Shown here: positions 34,163-41,631 of the stretch, in pieces | Position numbering within the stretch: the first letter of the stretch is position 1 | Layout of the letters: each line of letters opens with the position of its first letter | NCBI RefSeq assembly: GCF_014696355.1 | Contig: NZ_JACJQA010000014.1 | Span: 36,491-100,490, forward strand | Origin: Pseudanabaena sp. FACHB-1998 | GTDB lineage: Bacteria > Cyanobacteriota > Cyanobacteriia > Pseudanabaenales > Pseudanabaenaceae | DNA length: 64,000 nt | Direction of reading: 5' to 3' | Position numbers and translations under genes: made by a program | Notes under the pieces: generated by a model | The model's database searches: none | What the model saw: only the letters and a program-made list of their open reading frames with translations | What the model was told of the DNA's origin: nothing

Positions 34163-35512
34163 TTAAATAATTTCGCCAAAGAGATCGTAGTGATCAGCGC
34201 TGGTGATTTTTACAGAAAACATGGAGCCAAGGGTGGCTTTGGCTTGAGGATCGCGGACATAAACTACGCCATCAACATCTGGCGCAAATCTCGCCGATCG
34301 CCCGATGAGTTCGCCAGTGTCAGGATTTTCCTGCTCGATCAGGACATCGACGATTTTGCCTATTTCTCGCTGATTGTTCCTATAGGAGATGTCTTGTTGG
34401 GCTGCCATGATGCGATCGCGGCGCTCTTGTTTAACTTCTTCAGGAAGTTGATCGGGCAGATCAAAGGCGGGAGTCCCTTCTTCAGCCGAGAAAGTAAACA
34501 CACCAACATGATCAAATTCGTGGCGTTTTACAAACTCTAATAAATGCTCAAACTGTTCCTCGGTTTCCCCCGGAAAACCGACAATAAAAGTCGTGCGGGT
34601 AATCGCTTTAGGCAAAGAAGCTTTGATCTGCTCCATGATCTTGTCATTGACGCGCCCTTGCCAAGGTCGATTCATCGCTCGCAAAACTTCGGGGTGAGAA
34701 TGCTGTAAGGGCAAATCAAGGTAAGGAACCACATTAGGAGTGGCTTTCATAGCGTTGATCACTTTGGGAGTCAAGCCTGTGGGATAGGCGTAGTGCATCC
34801 TGATCCAAGGCACATCCACTTGACCGAGCGCAATTAGTAATTCGGCAAGCCGAGGCTGACCGTAGATGTCCTGTCCGTAATTAGTCGTAATTTGCGAAAT
34901 GAGAATAATTTCCTTTACGCCTTCAGAGGCAAGGCGATCGCATTCGGTAACAATGGATTCGATAGAGCGCGATCGCTGATCGCCACGCAGGTGGGGAATG
35001 ATGCAAAAGGCACAGCGATAATCGCAACCTTCGGCAACACGCACATAGGCTACAGCCTCGTTAGTAGTGCGGTAGCGAGGTACGGTGTCATCGGCGATGT
35101 AGGTCGGAACTTGGGTAATTTCAGTGATGCGTTCGCCAGTCTCGGCACGTTCGATGACATCGACAATTTTGTGATAGTCGCCAGTACCCACGAGGGCTAC
35201 AGCTTCAGGGATTTCATCCAGCAATTCCTGCTGGAAATGTTGCGCCATACATCCAGCAATCACGATCCGTTTGCCCATTTCCGCCAGTTCCACCAAAGTT
35301 CGCACCGATTCGCGCCGCGCATCTTCGATAAAGCTACAGGTATTGACAATCACATAGTCGGCTAATTCTTCGTTGCTATCAACCTGATAGCCTGCTTGTA
35401 CGAGCAATCCCAGCATGTGTTCGGTATCGACACGGTTCTTTTCACAACCCAAATGGGAGAAGGCGATCGTGGGTTTGATCGTGGGTTTGACGGTGGGAAC
35501 CAGATTGACCAT
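34163..35512 (-). CDS. rimO: Ribosomal protein S12 methylthiotransferase
   Basis: A 449-residue radical-SAM methylthiotransferase that converts an aspartate of ribosomal protein S12 to its beta-methylthio form. Order: N-terminal UPF0004 domain with conserved cysteines ([37 protein letters not shown]); radical-SAM CxxxCxxC motif in [15 protein letters not shown], which binds the [4Fe-4S] cluster; and a C-terminal TRAM domain (about 380-449). The frame is open to 35587, but those 25 codons are encoded by a palindromic repeat. ATG 35512 gives the normal RimO length and start region ([13 protein letters not shown]). The [11 protein letters not shown] stretch is a short lineage-specific repeat. 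Confidence 0.95.
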   Translation of the reverse strand: MVNLVPTVKPTIKPTIAFSHLGCEKNRVDTEHMLGLLVQAGYQVDSNEELADYVIVNTCSFIEDARRESVRTLVELAEMGKRIVIAGCMAQHFQQELLDEIPEAVALVGTGDYHKIVDVIERAETGERITEITQVPTYIADDTVPRYRTTNEAVAYVRVAEGCDYRCAFCIIPHLRGDQRSRSIESIVTECDRLASEGVKEIILISQITTNYGQDIYGQPRLAELLIALGQVDVPWIRMHYAYPTGLTPKVINAMKATPNVVPYLDLPLQHSHPEVLRAMNRPWQGRVNDKIMEQIKASLPKAITRTTFIVGFPGETEEQFEHLLEFVKRHEFDHVGVFTFSAEEGTPAFDLPDQLPEEVKQERRDRIMAAQQDISYRNNQREIGKIVDVLIEQENPDTGELIGRSARFAPDVDGVVYVRDPQAKATLGSMFSVKITSADHYDLFGEII

Positions 35513-35546
35513 AGATGTAGTGACGCGGTTGGTGATAAATTTAAGG

Positions 35547-35595
35547 AACCAATTTTGGGATGGGGCGGCAAAGCCGCCCCATCCCAAAATTGGTT
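35547..35595. repeat. 23-bp perfect hairpin upstream of rimO
   Basis: Perfect arms 35547-35569 and 35573-35595 (AACCAATTTTGGGATGGGGC...) surround an AAA loop, apex GGCAAAGCC. It lies between two genes on the - strand, the phospholipase D-like gene and rimO, while its T-run faces + strand transcription, so it is not an obvious terminator for either. Confidence 0.75.
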
Positions 35596-35684
35596 TTTTA
35601 TTTTACTGCTAAGCCCTAACTAGGGAAGAACAATATTTCCGAGGATCTAGCTTAACAAAACTTCAGGCTATGCGATCGCCTTAA

Positions 35685-37169
35685 TTAAAATTCAGCATCT
35701 TCTTCTTGAGGTTTATTTTTTCCTTTGAGTCGATCTGCACAGCTTTTTGCCGTAGCCTGAGATAACTTGGCGGTGGGACCAAAAGTAGCATCCTTATATA
35801 AGCGATCAAATTCCCTTTGGAAATGAGCCGCCACAATATCATTTTGGATCGCCACTAAAAATTCATCATTGACATGATTCGCCGCATTTGTCCAATTGTG
35901 GGAGCCTGTCAAAATTAAATTGCGATCAATAATCCCGTATTTGTGATGCAGAGTATCACCGCTCACTAAATTAGGAATACCAACGGTTTTTAGGGGTTGT
36001 TTCCAAGCGCTGCTCTTGCCTGTTTTGCAGTCTTGGGTAGACTGGAGACTCCACATATCAAGGGTTGAGGAGTAATCACGATAGGCAAATTGGGGATCAA
36101 CTAGCGTCCGAATTTGCACATTTTGCTGTTGGCGTTCTTCTAAAATCGTGGAGATATAGGGATCGGAATAGACAAATAAAGCCATATCTACGGAATTTTT
36201 AGAGCCTGAGATGGCGGTAGTAATCAGTCCACTGCTGGTTTGCTCTCTGGCGGTATCTAGGGAATCTGGGGAAAACTTGATCCGAAATTGCGCCCCACCG
36301 ACTATCAAATATTCGATTTTGCGCGATCGCTTTTTGGTTCCAAAGAGACTATCAGGTTTACCATTGGGTCCATCCCCCCACATCAGATTAAATTCTTTTT
36401 TGAAATATCTGGCTAATTCTTTGCTTCCCACCACCAATAGATTATTGGCATTGCCCCTAGTTTCAGGTTTGGTAAAGTCGCCATGAATATCGCTCATGGT
36501 GTAATTGGCTGAACCAAAAACGATGACTTGCTCATCAATAATGATGAATTTATGGTGCATCAGCCCACTACCCTTCGATCCATCGGCAGTATCATCAATC
36601 CAAGGTACATTTGCCGCCTTGATCAGCCTCAAGCCATCCCGTCGATCTAGCTCATCATCACTCAGACGACCATCATTATTGATATCTGCAAATTTTTGAA
36701 AGTCTTTGTAGCGATCGCGATCGCGGGCATTCATTTTAGCGACTTCTTCAGGCGTAAATTCACTCCAAGCCCGACTATATTGATTTTCGAGGATGAGCCT
36801 CACGTTTACGCCCCGCAATTTGGCATCAACGATCGCCTTGGAGATATTGGGTAATCGCAGTTCTTGAACGGCAATATCTAAGCTAACTTTAGCTTTATTA
36901 ACTTGGTCGATCATCACCCGTTCGAGATTATCGCCAAGGCGTTCGATATTGCGGTAGGGGTCGGTATAACGCGCCGCCTGATTTTGATTAAAAAATACTT
37001 GAATGTTGGGATGCTGTGGTAGTGCTGGAACTATTCCCGCCTGTGTCTGACAAGCATTTGTGGCGATCGCAATTAAGGTAATTACGCTACAAAATAAAAT
37101 CCCAAAGGCTCTGCGACGAGATAGCGATCGCAGTCGATGACGTAGCCGTGAATAGGCTAAAAACCTCAT
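35685..37169 (-). CDS. Phospholipase D-like protein with an EF-hand loop, exported
   Basis: A 494-residue protein with two HxKxxxxD motifs of the phospholipase D superfamily: H205-H-K207-FIII-D212 and HHKYGIIDRNLIL (about residue 414). Each is followed by the usual G-S-x-N-x-T. Together they form one active site that cleaves phosphodiesters in lipids or nucleic acid. Residues 162-173 (DINNDGRLSDDE) are a canonical EF-hand calcium loop inserted in the first half. A basic N-terminus and hydrophobic segment (about 22-38) followed by ATNAC-Q suggest export, perhaps as a lipoprotein with a non-standard lipobox. Calcium-dependent activity outside the cytosol is inference. Standard PLD-like nucleases of similar length lack the EF loop. 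Confidence 0.85.
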   Translation of the reverse strand: MRFLAYSRLRHRLRSLSRRRAFGILFCSVITLIAIATNACQTQAGIVPALPQHPNIQVFFNQNQAARYTDPYRNIERLGDNLERVMIDQVNKAKVSLDIAVQELRLPNISKAIVDAKLRGVNVRLILENQYSRAWSEFTPEEVAKMNARDRDRYKDFQKFADINNDGRLSDDELDRRDGLRLIKAANVPWIDDTADGSKGSGLMHHKFIIIDEQVIVFGSANYTMSDIHGDFTKPETRGNANNLLVVGSKELARYFKKEFNLMWGDGPNGKPDSLFGTKKRSRKIEYLIVGGAQFRIKFSPDSLDTAREQTSSGLITTAISGSKNSVDMALFVYSDPYISTILEERQQQNVQIRTLVDPQFAYRDYSSTLDMWSLQSTQDCKTGKSSAWKQPLKTVGIPNLVSGDTLHHKYGIIDRNLILTGSHNWTNAANHVNDEFLVAIQNDIVAAHFQREFDRLYKDATFGPTAKLSQATAKSCADRLKGKNKPQEEDAEF

Positions 37170-37214
37170 ACAAACAAGAAGTCAAATTTTGCAATTCTAG
37201 TTTATATCTAAAAC

Positions 37215-37247
37215 CACAAGAGTCAAGGCGTAGCCTTGACTCTTGTG
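37215..37247. repeat. 15-bp perfect hairpin, GTA loop
   Basis: CACAAGAGTCAAGGC and its complement surround GTA (apex GGCGTAGCC). It is located between trpB and the phospholipase D-like gene, both on the - strand. Confidence 0.7.
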
Positions 37248-37283
37248 ATTATTTAAGGAGTGCTGAGACGCTTTTGCATTTCT

Positions 37284-37320
37284 AACAAAAAAAGGGGCGC
37301 TTTGCGCCCCTTTTTTTGTT
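37284..37320. terminator. Terminator after trpB
   Basis: AACAAAAAAAGGGGCGC-TTT-GCGCCCCTTTTTTTGTT is a perfect 17-bp stem whose right end touches the trpB stop codon. T-runs exist on both strands. Confidence 0.9.
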
Positions 37321-38551
37321 AAAGATTCAAGTACTGAATTACCGTATTAACGTCCTTATCGCCTCGACCAGAGCAGTTAATAATGATGCGCTGATTGGGA
37401 GTTAGTTGGGGACAGAGGGTTTCGAGATAGGCGATCGCATGGGAAGTTTCTAAGGCAGGAATGATGCCCTCTAAGCGGGAGAGCCTTTGGAAAGCATCGA
37501 GGGCTTCTTGATCGGTGACACTGTAGTATTCGGCACGACCGAGATCCTTGAGATAGCTATGCTCGGGACCCACTCCTGGGTAATCTAAGCCAGCGCTAAT
37601 GGAATGCGCTTCCTGAACTTGTCCTTGCTCATCCTGCAAGAGATAGCTCATTGCGCCATGCAATACGCCCACCCGTCCAAGGGTGAGAGTTGCGGCGTGG
37701 AATTCGGTATTTGTGCCTTTACCTGCGGCTTCTACACCGATTAGACGCACGGATGGCTCATCGACAAATTCATTAAATAGCCCCATTGCATTAGAGCCAC
37801 CACCGACACAGGCAAGGAGAATGTCAGGCAATCCGCCCCATTTTTCTTGGCTTTGACGACGGCTCTCTTTGCCAATGACGGCATGGAAATCGCGGACGAT
37901 CATCGGATAGGGATGGGGTCCCGCTACGGAGCCGAGAATGTAATGGGTATCAACAACATTGGTTACCCAGTCACGAATTGCTTCGGATGTAGCATCCTTG
38001 AGTGTGCCTGTGCCTGCCTCGACGGGACGCACTTCCGCCCCCATTAGCTTCATGCGGAAGACATTTAGGGATTGACGCTCCATGTCCTGCACGCCCATAT
38101 AGATCACGCAATCCAGACCAAAGCGGGCGCAAACGGTGGCAGTCGCAACACCATGCTGTCCTGCGCCTGTTTCGGCAATGACCCGCTTTTTACCCATGCG
38201 AATCGCGAGGAGAACTTGGGCAAGAGCATTATTAATTTTATGAGCGCCTGTGTGGTTGAGGTCTTCGCGCTTTAAATAAATCTGAGCCGTGCCGTAGTGC
38301 TGTGTCAATCTCTCCGCAAAGTAAAGGGGGCTAGGTCTGCCCACGTAGTCCCGCAAGTAGCCGTCTAATTCATTATTAAATTCGGGATCATTTTTGTAAT
38401 GATAAAAGGCAGTTTCTAGCTCAGCAAGAGCGCTCATCAGGGTTTCGGGGACATATTTGCCGCCGAAGATGCCAAATCGCCCTAATTGATCGGGACGATT
38501 GGTAAGGGTCGGTTGAGCTTTAACTTTGGGTGCGATCGGCGTTGTGGTCAT
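37319..38551 (-). CDS. trpB: Tryptophan synthase beta chain
   Basis: A 410-residue PLP enzyme that condenses indole with serine to give tryptophan. The PLP-binding lysine is K105 in [20 protein letters not shown]. Other standard blocks are [28 protein letters not shown], the glycine-rich phosphate-binding [12 protein letters not shown], and [10 protein letters not shown] near the end. Length and N-terminus ([19 protein letters not shown]) are those of TrpB1, the form that pairs with TrpA. No trpA is next to it, as is common in cyanobacteria. Single gene, with its own terminator and a class 1 repeat upstream. Confidence 0.97.
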   Translation of the reverse strand: MTTTPIAPKVKAQPTLTNRPDQLGRFGIFGGKYVPETLMSALAELETAFYHYKNDPEFNNELDGYLRDYVGRPSPLYFAERLTQHYGTAQIYLKREDLNHTGAHKINNALAQVLLAIRMGKKRVIAETGAGQHGVATATVCARFGLDCVIYMGVQDMERQSLNVFRMKLMGAEVRPVEAGTGTLKDATSEAIRDWVTNVVDTHYILGSVAGPHPYPMIVRDFHAVIGKESRRQSQEKWGGLPDILLACVGGGSNAMGLFNEFVDEPSVRLIGVEAAGKGTNTEFHAATLTLGRVGVLHGAMSYLLQDEQGQVQEAHSISAGLDYPGVGPEHSYLKDLGRAEYYSVTDQEALDAFQRLSRLEGIIPALETSHAIAYLETLCPQLTPNQRIIINCSGRGDKDVNTVIQYLNL

Positions 38552-38616
38552 TGCGGTGAGTCTTGACTGGTGAGTTGGCTACGATTAAATCTTGATTAGT
38601 TGCGCTTGTAGCGCTC

Positions 38617-38730
38617 TATAACTGTGGTCACTTGCATTGGTACAAATCAAAACCCTAGAAGGGAGTTGCGGCGCGAAGCGCCGCAACTCCCTTCTGGTTT
38701 TGTGTCCTAACAAGAATGGCAACAGCTATA
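38617..38730. repeat. Class 1 MITE-like hairpin element
   Basis: A 114-bp copy: TATAACTGTGGTCACTTGCA at the left and TAACAAGAATGGCAACAGCT-ATA at the right. Core arm AGAAGGGAGTTGCGGCGC and perfect complement around GAA. Compared with the copies at 17289 and 31193, the arm change to GGGAG is matched by CTCCC on the other side. Confidence 0.85.
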
Positions 38731-38757
38731 GCTAGAATAACAAATATCAACTTAAAA

Positions 38758-38787
38758 GAGAAAGGCGGCGCGAAGCGCCGCTTTTCT
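38758..38787. terminator. Short GCGAAGC hairpin at the end of the GHL10 gene
   Basis: AGAGAAAGGCGGCGC-GAA-GCGCCGCTTTTCT, nearly perfect, overlaps the stop codon at 38786. The inner part GGCGGCGCGAAGCGCCGC matches class 1 cores. Confidence 0.7.
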
Positions 38788-40384
38788 AGAGTTTACAAAA
38801 TTGGCGCGATCGCGTAAAAGCTAATTCTCGCTTTTGCCAACCAAAGGCAAAATGACTAATGGAATTAATCGTAGGAACTGCTGTCCGTATAGCTTGCATT
38901 TGTGATTCTAAAGAGGGACGGTTGCTAAAAGGCTCACCCCACTGACCGACTAAAATCGGCGCTACTTGGGTTCCTGCGGGGGCTAATTGGGTAACCCTTC
39001 GCACTTGCGCGACAATGCAATCGGGTTTATTACAAACTGCATAAGCCATTGGTCGCCATTCGTATTTGTTGCTAAATAAATGCCAAGGCTGCATTCGTGA
39101 ATCAAAGCCATTGCCAACAGGCTGATTGCCGTCGGAGAAAAAAGCAATACTGGCGGGAATACCTTGACGAAATACGGGCTTCGCAATGCTGTCTAAATAA
39201 TAAATAACGCCGATGAAGGCATGATTTACGGCTAATCGCCATAATTCGCCTTGCCAAAAAGCGATCGCTGGTTTGTCGGGAGAAGGGCGGCGACCTTGCC
39301 AGAGTGGTTCGGATTCTTGGGGATAACGAGTTTTAGCAATTTTGAGATCGTTGGGGGTAATGAATCCTTGTTTGACAAAGCGCTGGATGATTTCTAAACC
39401 TTGCAGATTTTCGGCGCGATCGCGTAGCGCTCTTAACGAAGCCTCTCCATAAATCCAGAGATAGCGGACATTGCTCACCACGGAAGCCGAACCAGCACCC
39501 CGTTTATAACGGACATAATCAAAAGCTACGCCATCAGGTTGACGCTTGATTACTTCATTGACGGCTAGATAGAGATCTTTTTGAGCTTGATAGTTGTAAG
39601 GATCGATAAATAATTGATCCTTGGTGGGAACTTCGCGTTCGGGATTTTTGCCCAGATTTTCAATAATCGAGATGGTGTTATCGCCATAGCCATTGCGGGC
39701 GATCGCCTGTTGTCTAGCTACGGTTTGCCGCGATAGTCCAGTGAGATCAAAACCCTGTCCATAACCTTTGCTCACATTCATCGTAAACAGCCATGCATGA
39801 ACCTTCAGTCCTCGTTCTTTGCCCTTGGCGATCGCCAATTTTAATAAGTCAGCATTTTTATATTTCTCCGACTGCACTAGCGAATCCCAAGCCGTAAAGT
39901 TTTCCGACTGCGGCAACAGAATTTTCCCGTCCGAAATCACCTCAACAAATACTTGGTTATAACCACGATTAACCATTCGATCCATGATTTCTTCTAGTTT
40001 TCCCGCTTGCAGGTCACAGGGATAAAGCCGCAGCCAAATGCCTTGAGTCTTGAGCCAAGACTTTTGACGACAGGTATTTAGGGTTTGGCGATGGCGCTGC
40101 ACGATCGATTGATATTCTTTAAGCGTCGTGGGATCTGGGCGATCGCTATTCTGTAAAGCCTTAATTCGCAGCTTATCTTTACTAGCGATCGCCTCATTTT
40201 CAAATTGACAATATTCCCCAACTTGAGCTGAGACGGGCTGGATAAAAATTTCGGACAAAGTAAATAAGATCAGCGCAAAGGTGCGAATAGTTCGCCTAAG
40301 ACATAAAGTCCCACAGCCAAGTGGTGGCGCGAACTGCCACCACTTGGCTGTGGGGTTTTGATTGGTTTTAGCAAACTCTTGCAT
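38786..40384 (-). CDS. Exported GHL10-family (glycosyl hydrolase-like) protein
   Basis: A 532-residue protein with a hydrophobic export segment at about residues 36-53 (FALILFTLSEIFIQPVSAQ). The main domain, about 110-500, is a GHL10-type TIM barrel: GIWLRLYPCDL, RGYNQVFVEVISDGKILLP, GLKVHAWLFTMNVSKGYG, FIDPYNYQAQKDLYLAVNEVI, and DGVAFDYVRYKRG. Relatives are putative glycoside hydrolases that may act on cell-wall or extracellular polysaccharide; activity is unproven. Oddity: residues 11-25 are encoded by a perfect 19-bp hairpin at 40310-40354. No in-frame ATG exists downstream before the export segment, so the repeat-coded stretch seems to be translated. Confidence 0.8.
   Translation of the reverse strand: MQEFAKTNQNPTAKWWQFAPPLGCGTLCLRRTIRTFALILFTLSEIFIQPVSAQVGEYCQFENEAIASKDKLRIKALQNSDRPDPTTLKEYQSIVQRHRQTLNTCRQKSWLKTQGIWLRLYPCDLQAGKLEEIMDRMVNRGYNQVFVEVISDGKILLPQSENFTAWDSLVQSEKYKNADLLKLAIAKGKERGLKVHAWLFTMNVSKGYGQGFDLTGLSRQTVARQQAIARNGYGDNTISIIENLGKNPEREVPTKDQLFIDPYNYQAQKDLYLAVNEVIKRQPDGVAFDYVRYKRGAGSASVVSNVRYLWIYGEASLRALRDRAENLQGLEIIQRFVKQGFITPNDLKIAKTRYPQESEPLWQGRRPSPDKPAIAFWQGELWRLAVNHAFIGVIYYLDSIAKPVFRQGIPASIAFFSDGNQPVGNGFDSRMQPWHLFSNKYEWRPMAYAVCNKPDCIVAQVRRVTQLAPAGTQVAPILVGQWGEPFSNRPSLESQMQAIRTAVPTINSISHFAFGWQKRELAFTRSRQFCKL
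40310..40354. repeat. 19-bp hairpin inside the GHL10 coding start
   Basis: CCCACAGCCAAGTGGTGGC (40310-40328) and its exact complement (40336-40354) surround GCGAACT, a one-base-family variant of the GCGAAGC apex. It codes residues 11-25 of the protein on the - strand. Confidence 0.75.
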
Positions 40385-40439
40385 TGCTGTATTACCGTAA
40401 ATTGAAATTGCGACCAGATTTTTGGGAAAAATAATCCTA

Positions 40440-40490
40440 GAAGATATTTTGGGAAAGTGTTACTAAGCAACACTTTCCCAAAGTATCTTC
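40440..40490. repeat. Class 2-like hairpin upstream of the TPR gene
   Basis: 22-bp arms (GAAGATATTTTGGGAAAGTG..., 40440-40461; 40469-40490) with one mismatch surround ACTAAGC. The stem resembles class 2 arms at 6525 and 7872, but the GCGCTTTG flank is absent. It lies between divergent genes. Confidence 0.7.
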
Positions 40491-40552
40491 GTTAATCTAT
40501 CAGCAGCAAGTACTGTAATAGAAATTCCATACCATAGCAGACTTTAATCGCC

Positions 40553-41509
40553 ATGACTGATGTTATTAATCCAGCCGCCGTTGAATCCCCTGAAACCTAT
40601 TTGCAATTTGGCGATCGCTATCGGCTCTCTGGCAATCTGCCCCTTGCTTACAAGAATTATCAACGCGCCCTTACCATCAATCCTGAATTTGCAGCAGCCC
40701 ACGAGCGCCTTGCGGAAATGTATCAACAGCAAGGCAATACGATGGAAGCGATCGCCAGTTTTAGCAAAGCCCTAGAACTCGATCCTCTATCCCTAGATGC
40801 TCAATTAGGTTTGGGAAATGCCTATCAACAAATGGGTTGGGCAGAACTGGCAATTACGCATTTTCAGCAAGCCTTAGAATCGTCTCCCGATCGCTTCTTA
40901 GCGGAATATCATTGCAAATTGGGAGATAGTCTCAAGCAGAGAGGTCGCATTTCGGAAGCGATCGCCAGTTATGAACGGGCGATCATTTCCAATCCTGACT
41001 ACATGGATGGTTATCGCGCGATCGCCCAAATTTATTTTCCTAAAAATGATCCTGAAACCGTTAGCGCCATTTATCAACGAGCTGAGGCGCATAACTCGGA
41101 AATTTTACAAGCTAAGGATTACAACGCTCTAGGCGTAGCATGGTTATATAAGATAAATTCTCTCCAGCCCGAAGATCAATCTAATGCTAGCGATTTAGTT
41201 CGTGATTTAGTAGATAAAGCGATCGCCTGTTTTGAAAGAGCAATTCAAATTGAACCCAGTTATGCCGATGCCCATTGCAATCTCGGAAGTGCTTTTATTC
41301 GCCAAGATCGGGTAATGGATGCCATCTTAGCTTATAAAGAATCTCTCGATATTGAACCAAATTTTGCCCAACCCTATTTCAATTTAGGAATTCTCTTCAG
41401 CAATATTGGCAAAACTGACGAAGCGATCGCCTGTTTTCAATCCGCGATCGACCTCGTTCCCAATTGGGTAGAAGCTCATGAATATCTGAGTAAGTTATTG
41501 TCTCGCTAG
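40553..41509 (+). CDS. Tetratricopeptide repeat protein
   Basis: A 318-residue protein made of about seven TPR units. Repeats with the W/L-G-Y-A-F-A-P pattern start near residues 14, 48, 82, 120, 196, 236 and 270 (for example EFAAAHERLAEMYQQQGNTMEAIASFSKALELDP and SYADAHCNLGSAFIRQDRVMDAILAYKESLDIEP). TPR arrays are protein-binding scaffolds; the partner is unknown. No signal peptide or membrane helix is present, so it is likely cytosolic. It is followed 122 bp later by the alpha-mannosidase gene on the same strand; co-transcription is possible but not required. Confidence 0.9.
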   Translation: MTDVINPAAVESPETYLQFGDRYRLSGNLPLAYKNYQRALTINPEFAAAHERLAEMYQQQGNTMEAIASFSKALELDPLSLDAQLGLGNAYQQMGWAELAITHFQQALESSPDRFLAEYHCKLGDSLKQRGRISEAIASYERAIISNPDYMDGYRAIAQIYFPKNDPETVSAIYQRAEAHNSEILQAKDYNALGVAWLYKINSLQPEDQSNASDLVRDLVDKAIACFERAIQIEPSYADAHCNLGSAFIRQDRVMDAILAYKESLDIEPNFAQPYFNLGILFSNIGKTDEAIACFQSAIDLVPNWVEAHEYLSKLLSR

Positions 41510-41631
41510 CTTTTGAAACCGCTTGGCTACCCTAAAAAGTTGATGCAGTTAAACAAACTTCTAAATATAGCGATCGCTAATCTGTATCATTGTCTTTAGC
41601 AAAACCATAAACTCAAATCTTCAAAGTCTCC

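Noticed and set aside
35513..35587. Longer start of RimO at 35587
   Set aside because: Those 25 codons are encoded by a palindromic repeat and are not part of the conserved protein.
37131..37169. Classic lipobox in the phospholipase D-like protein
   Set aside because: The residues before C40 are T-N-A rather than L-(A/S)-(G/A), so lipoprotein processing is left as only a possibility.
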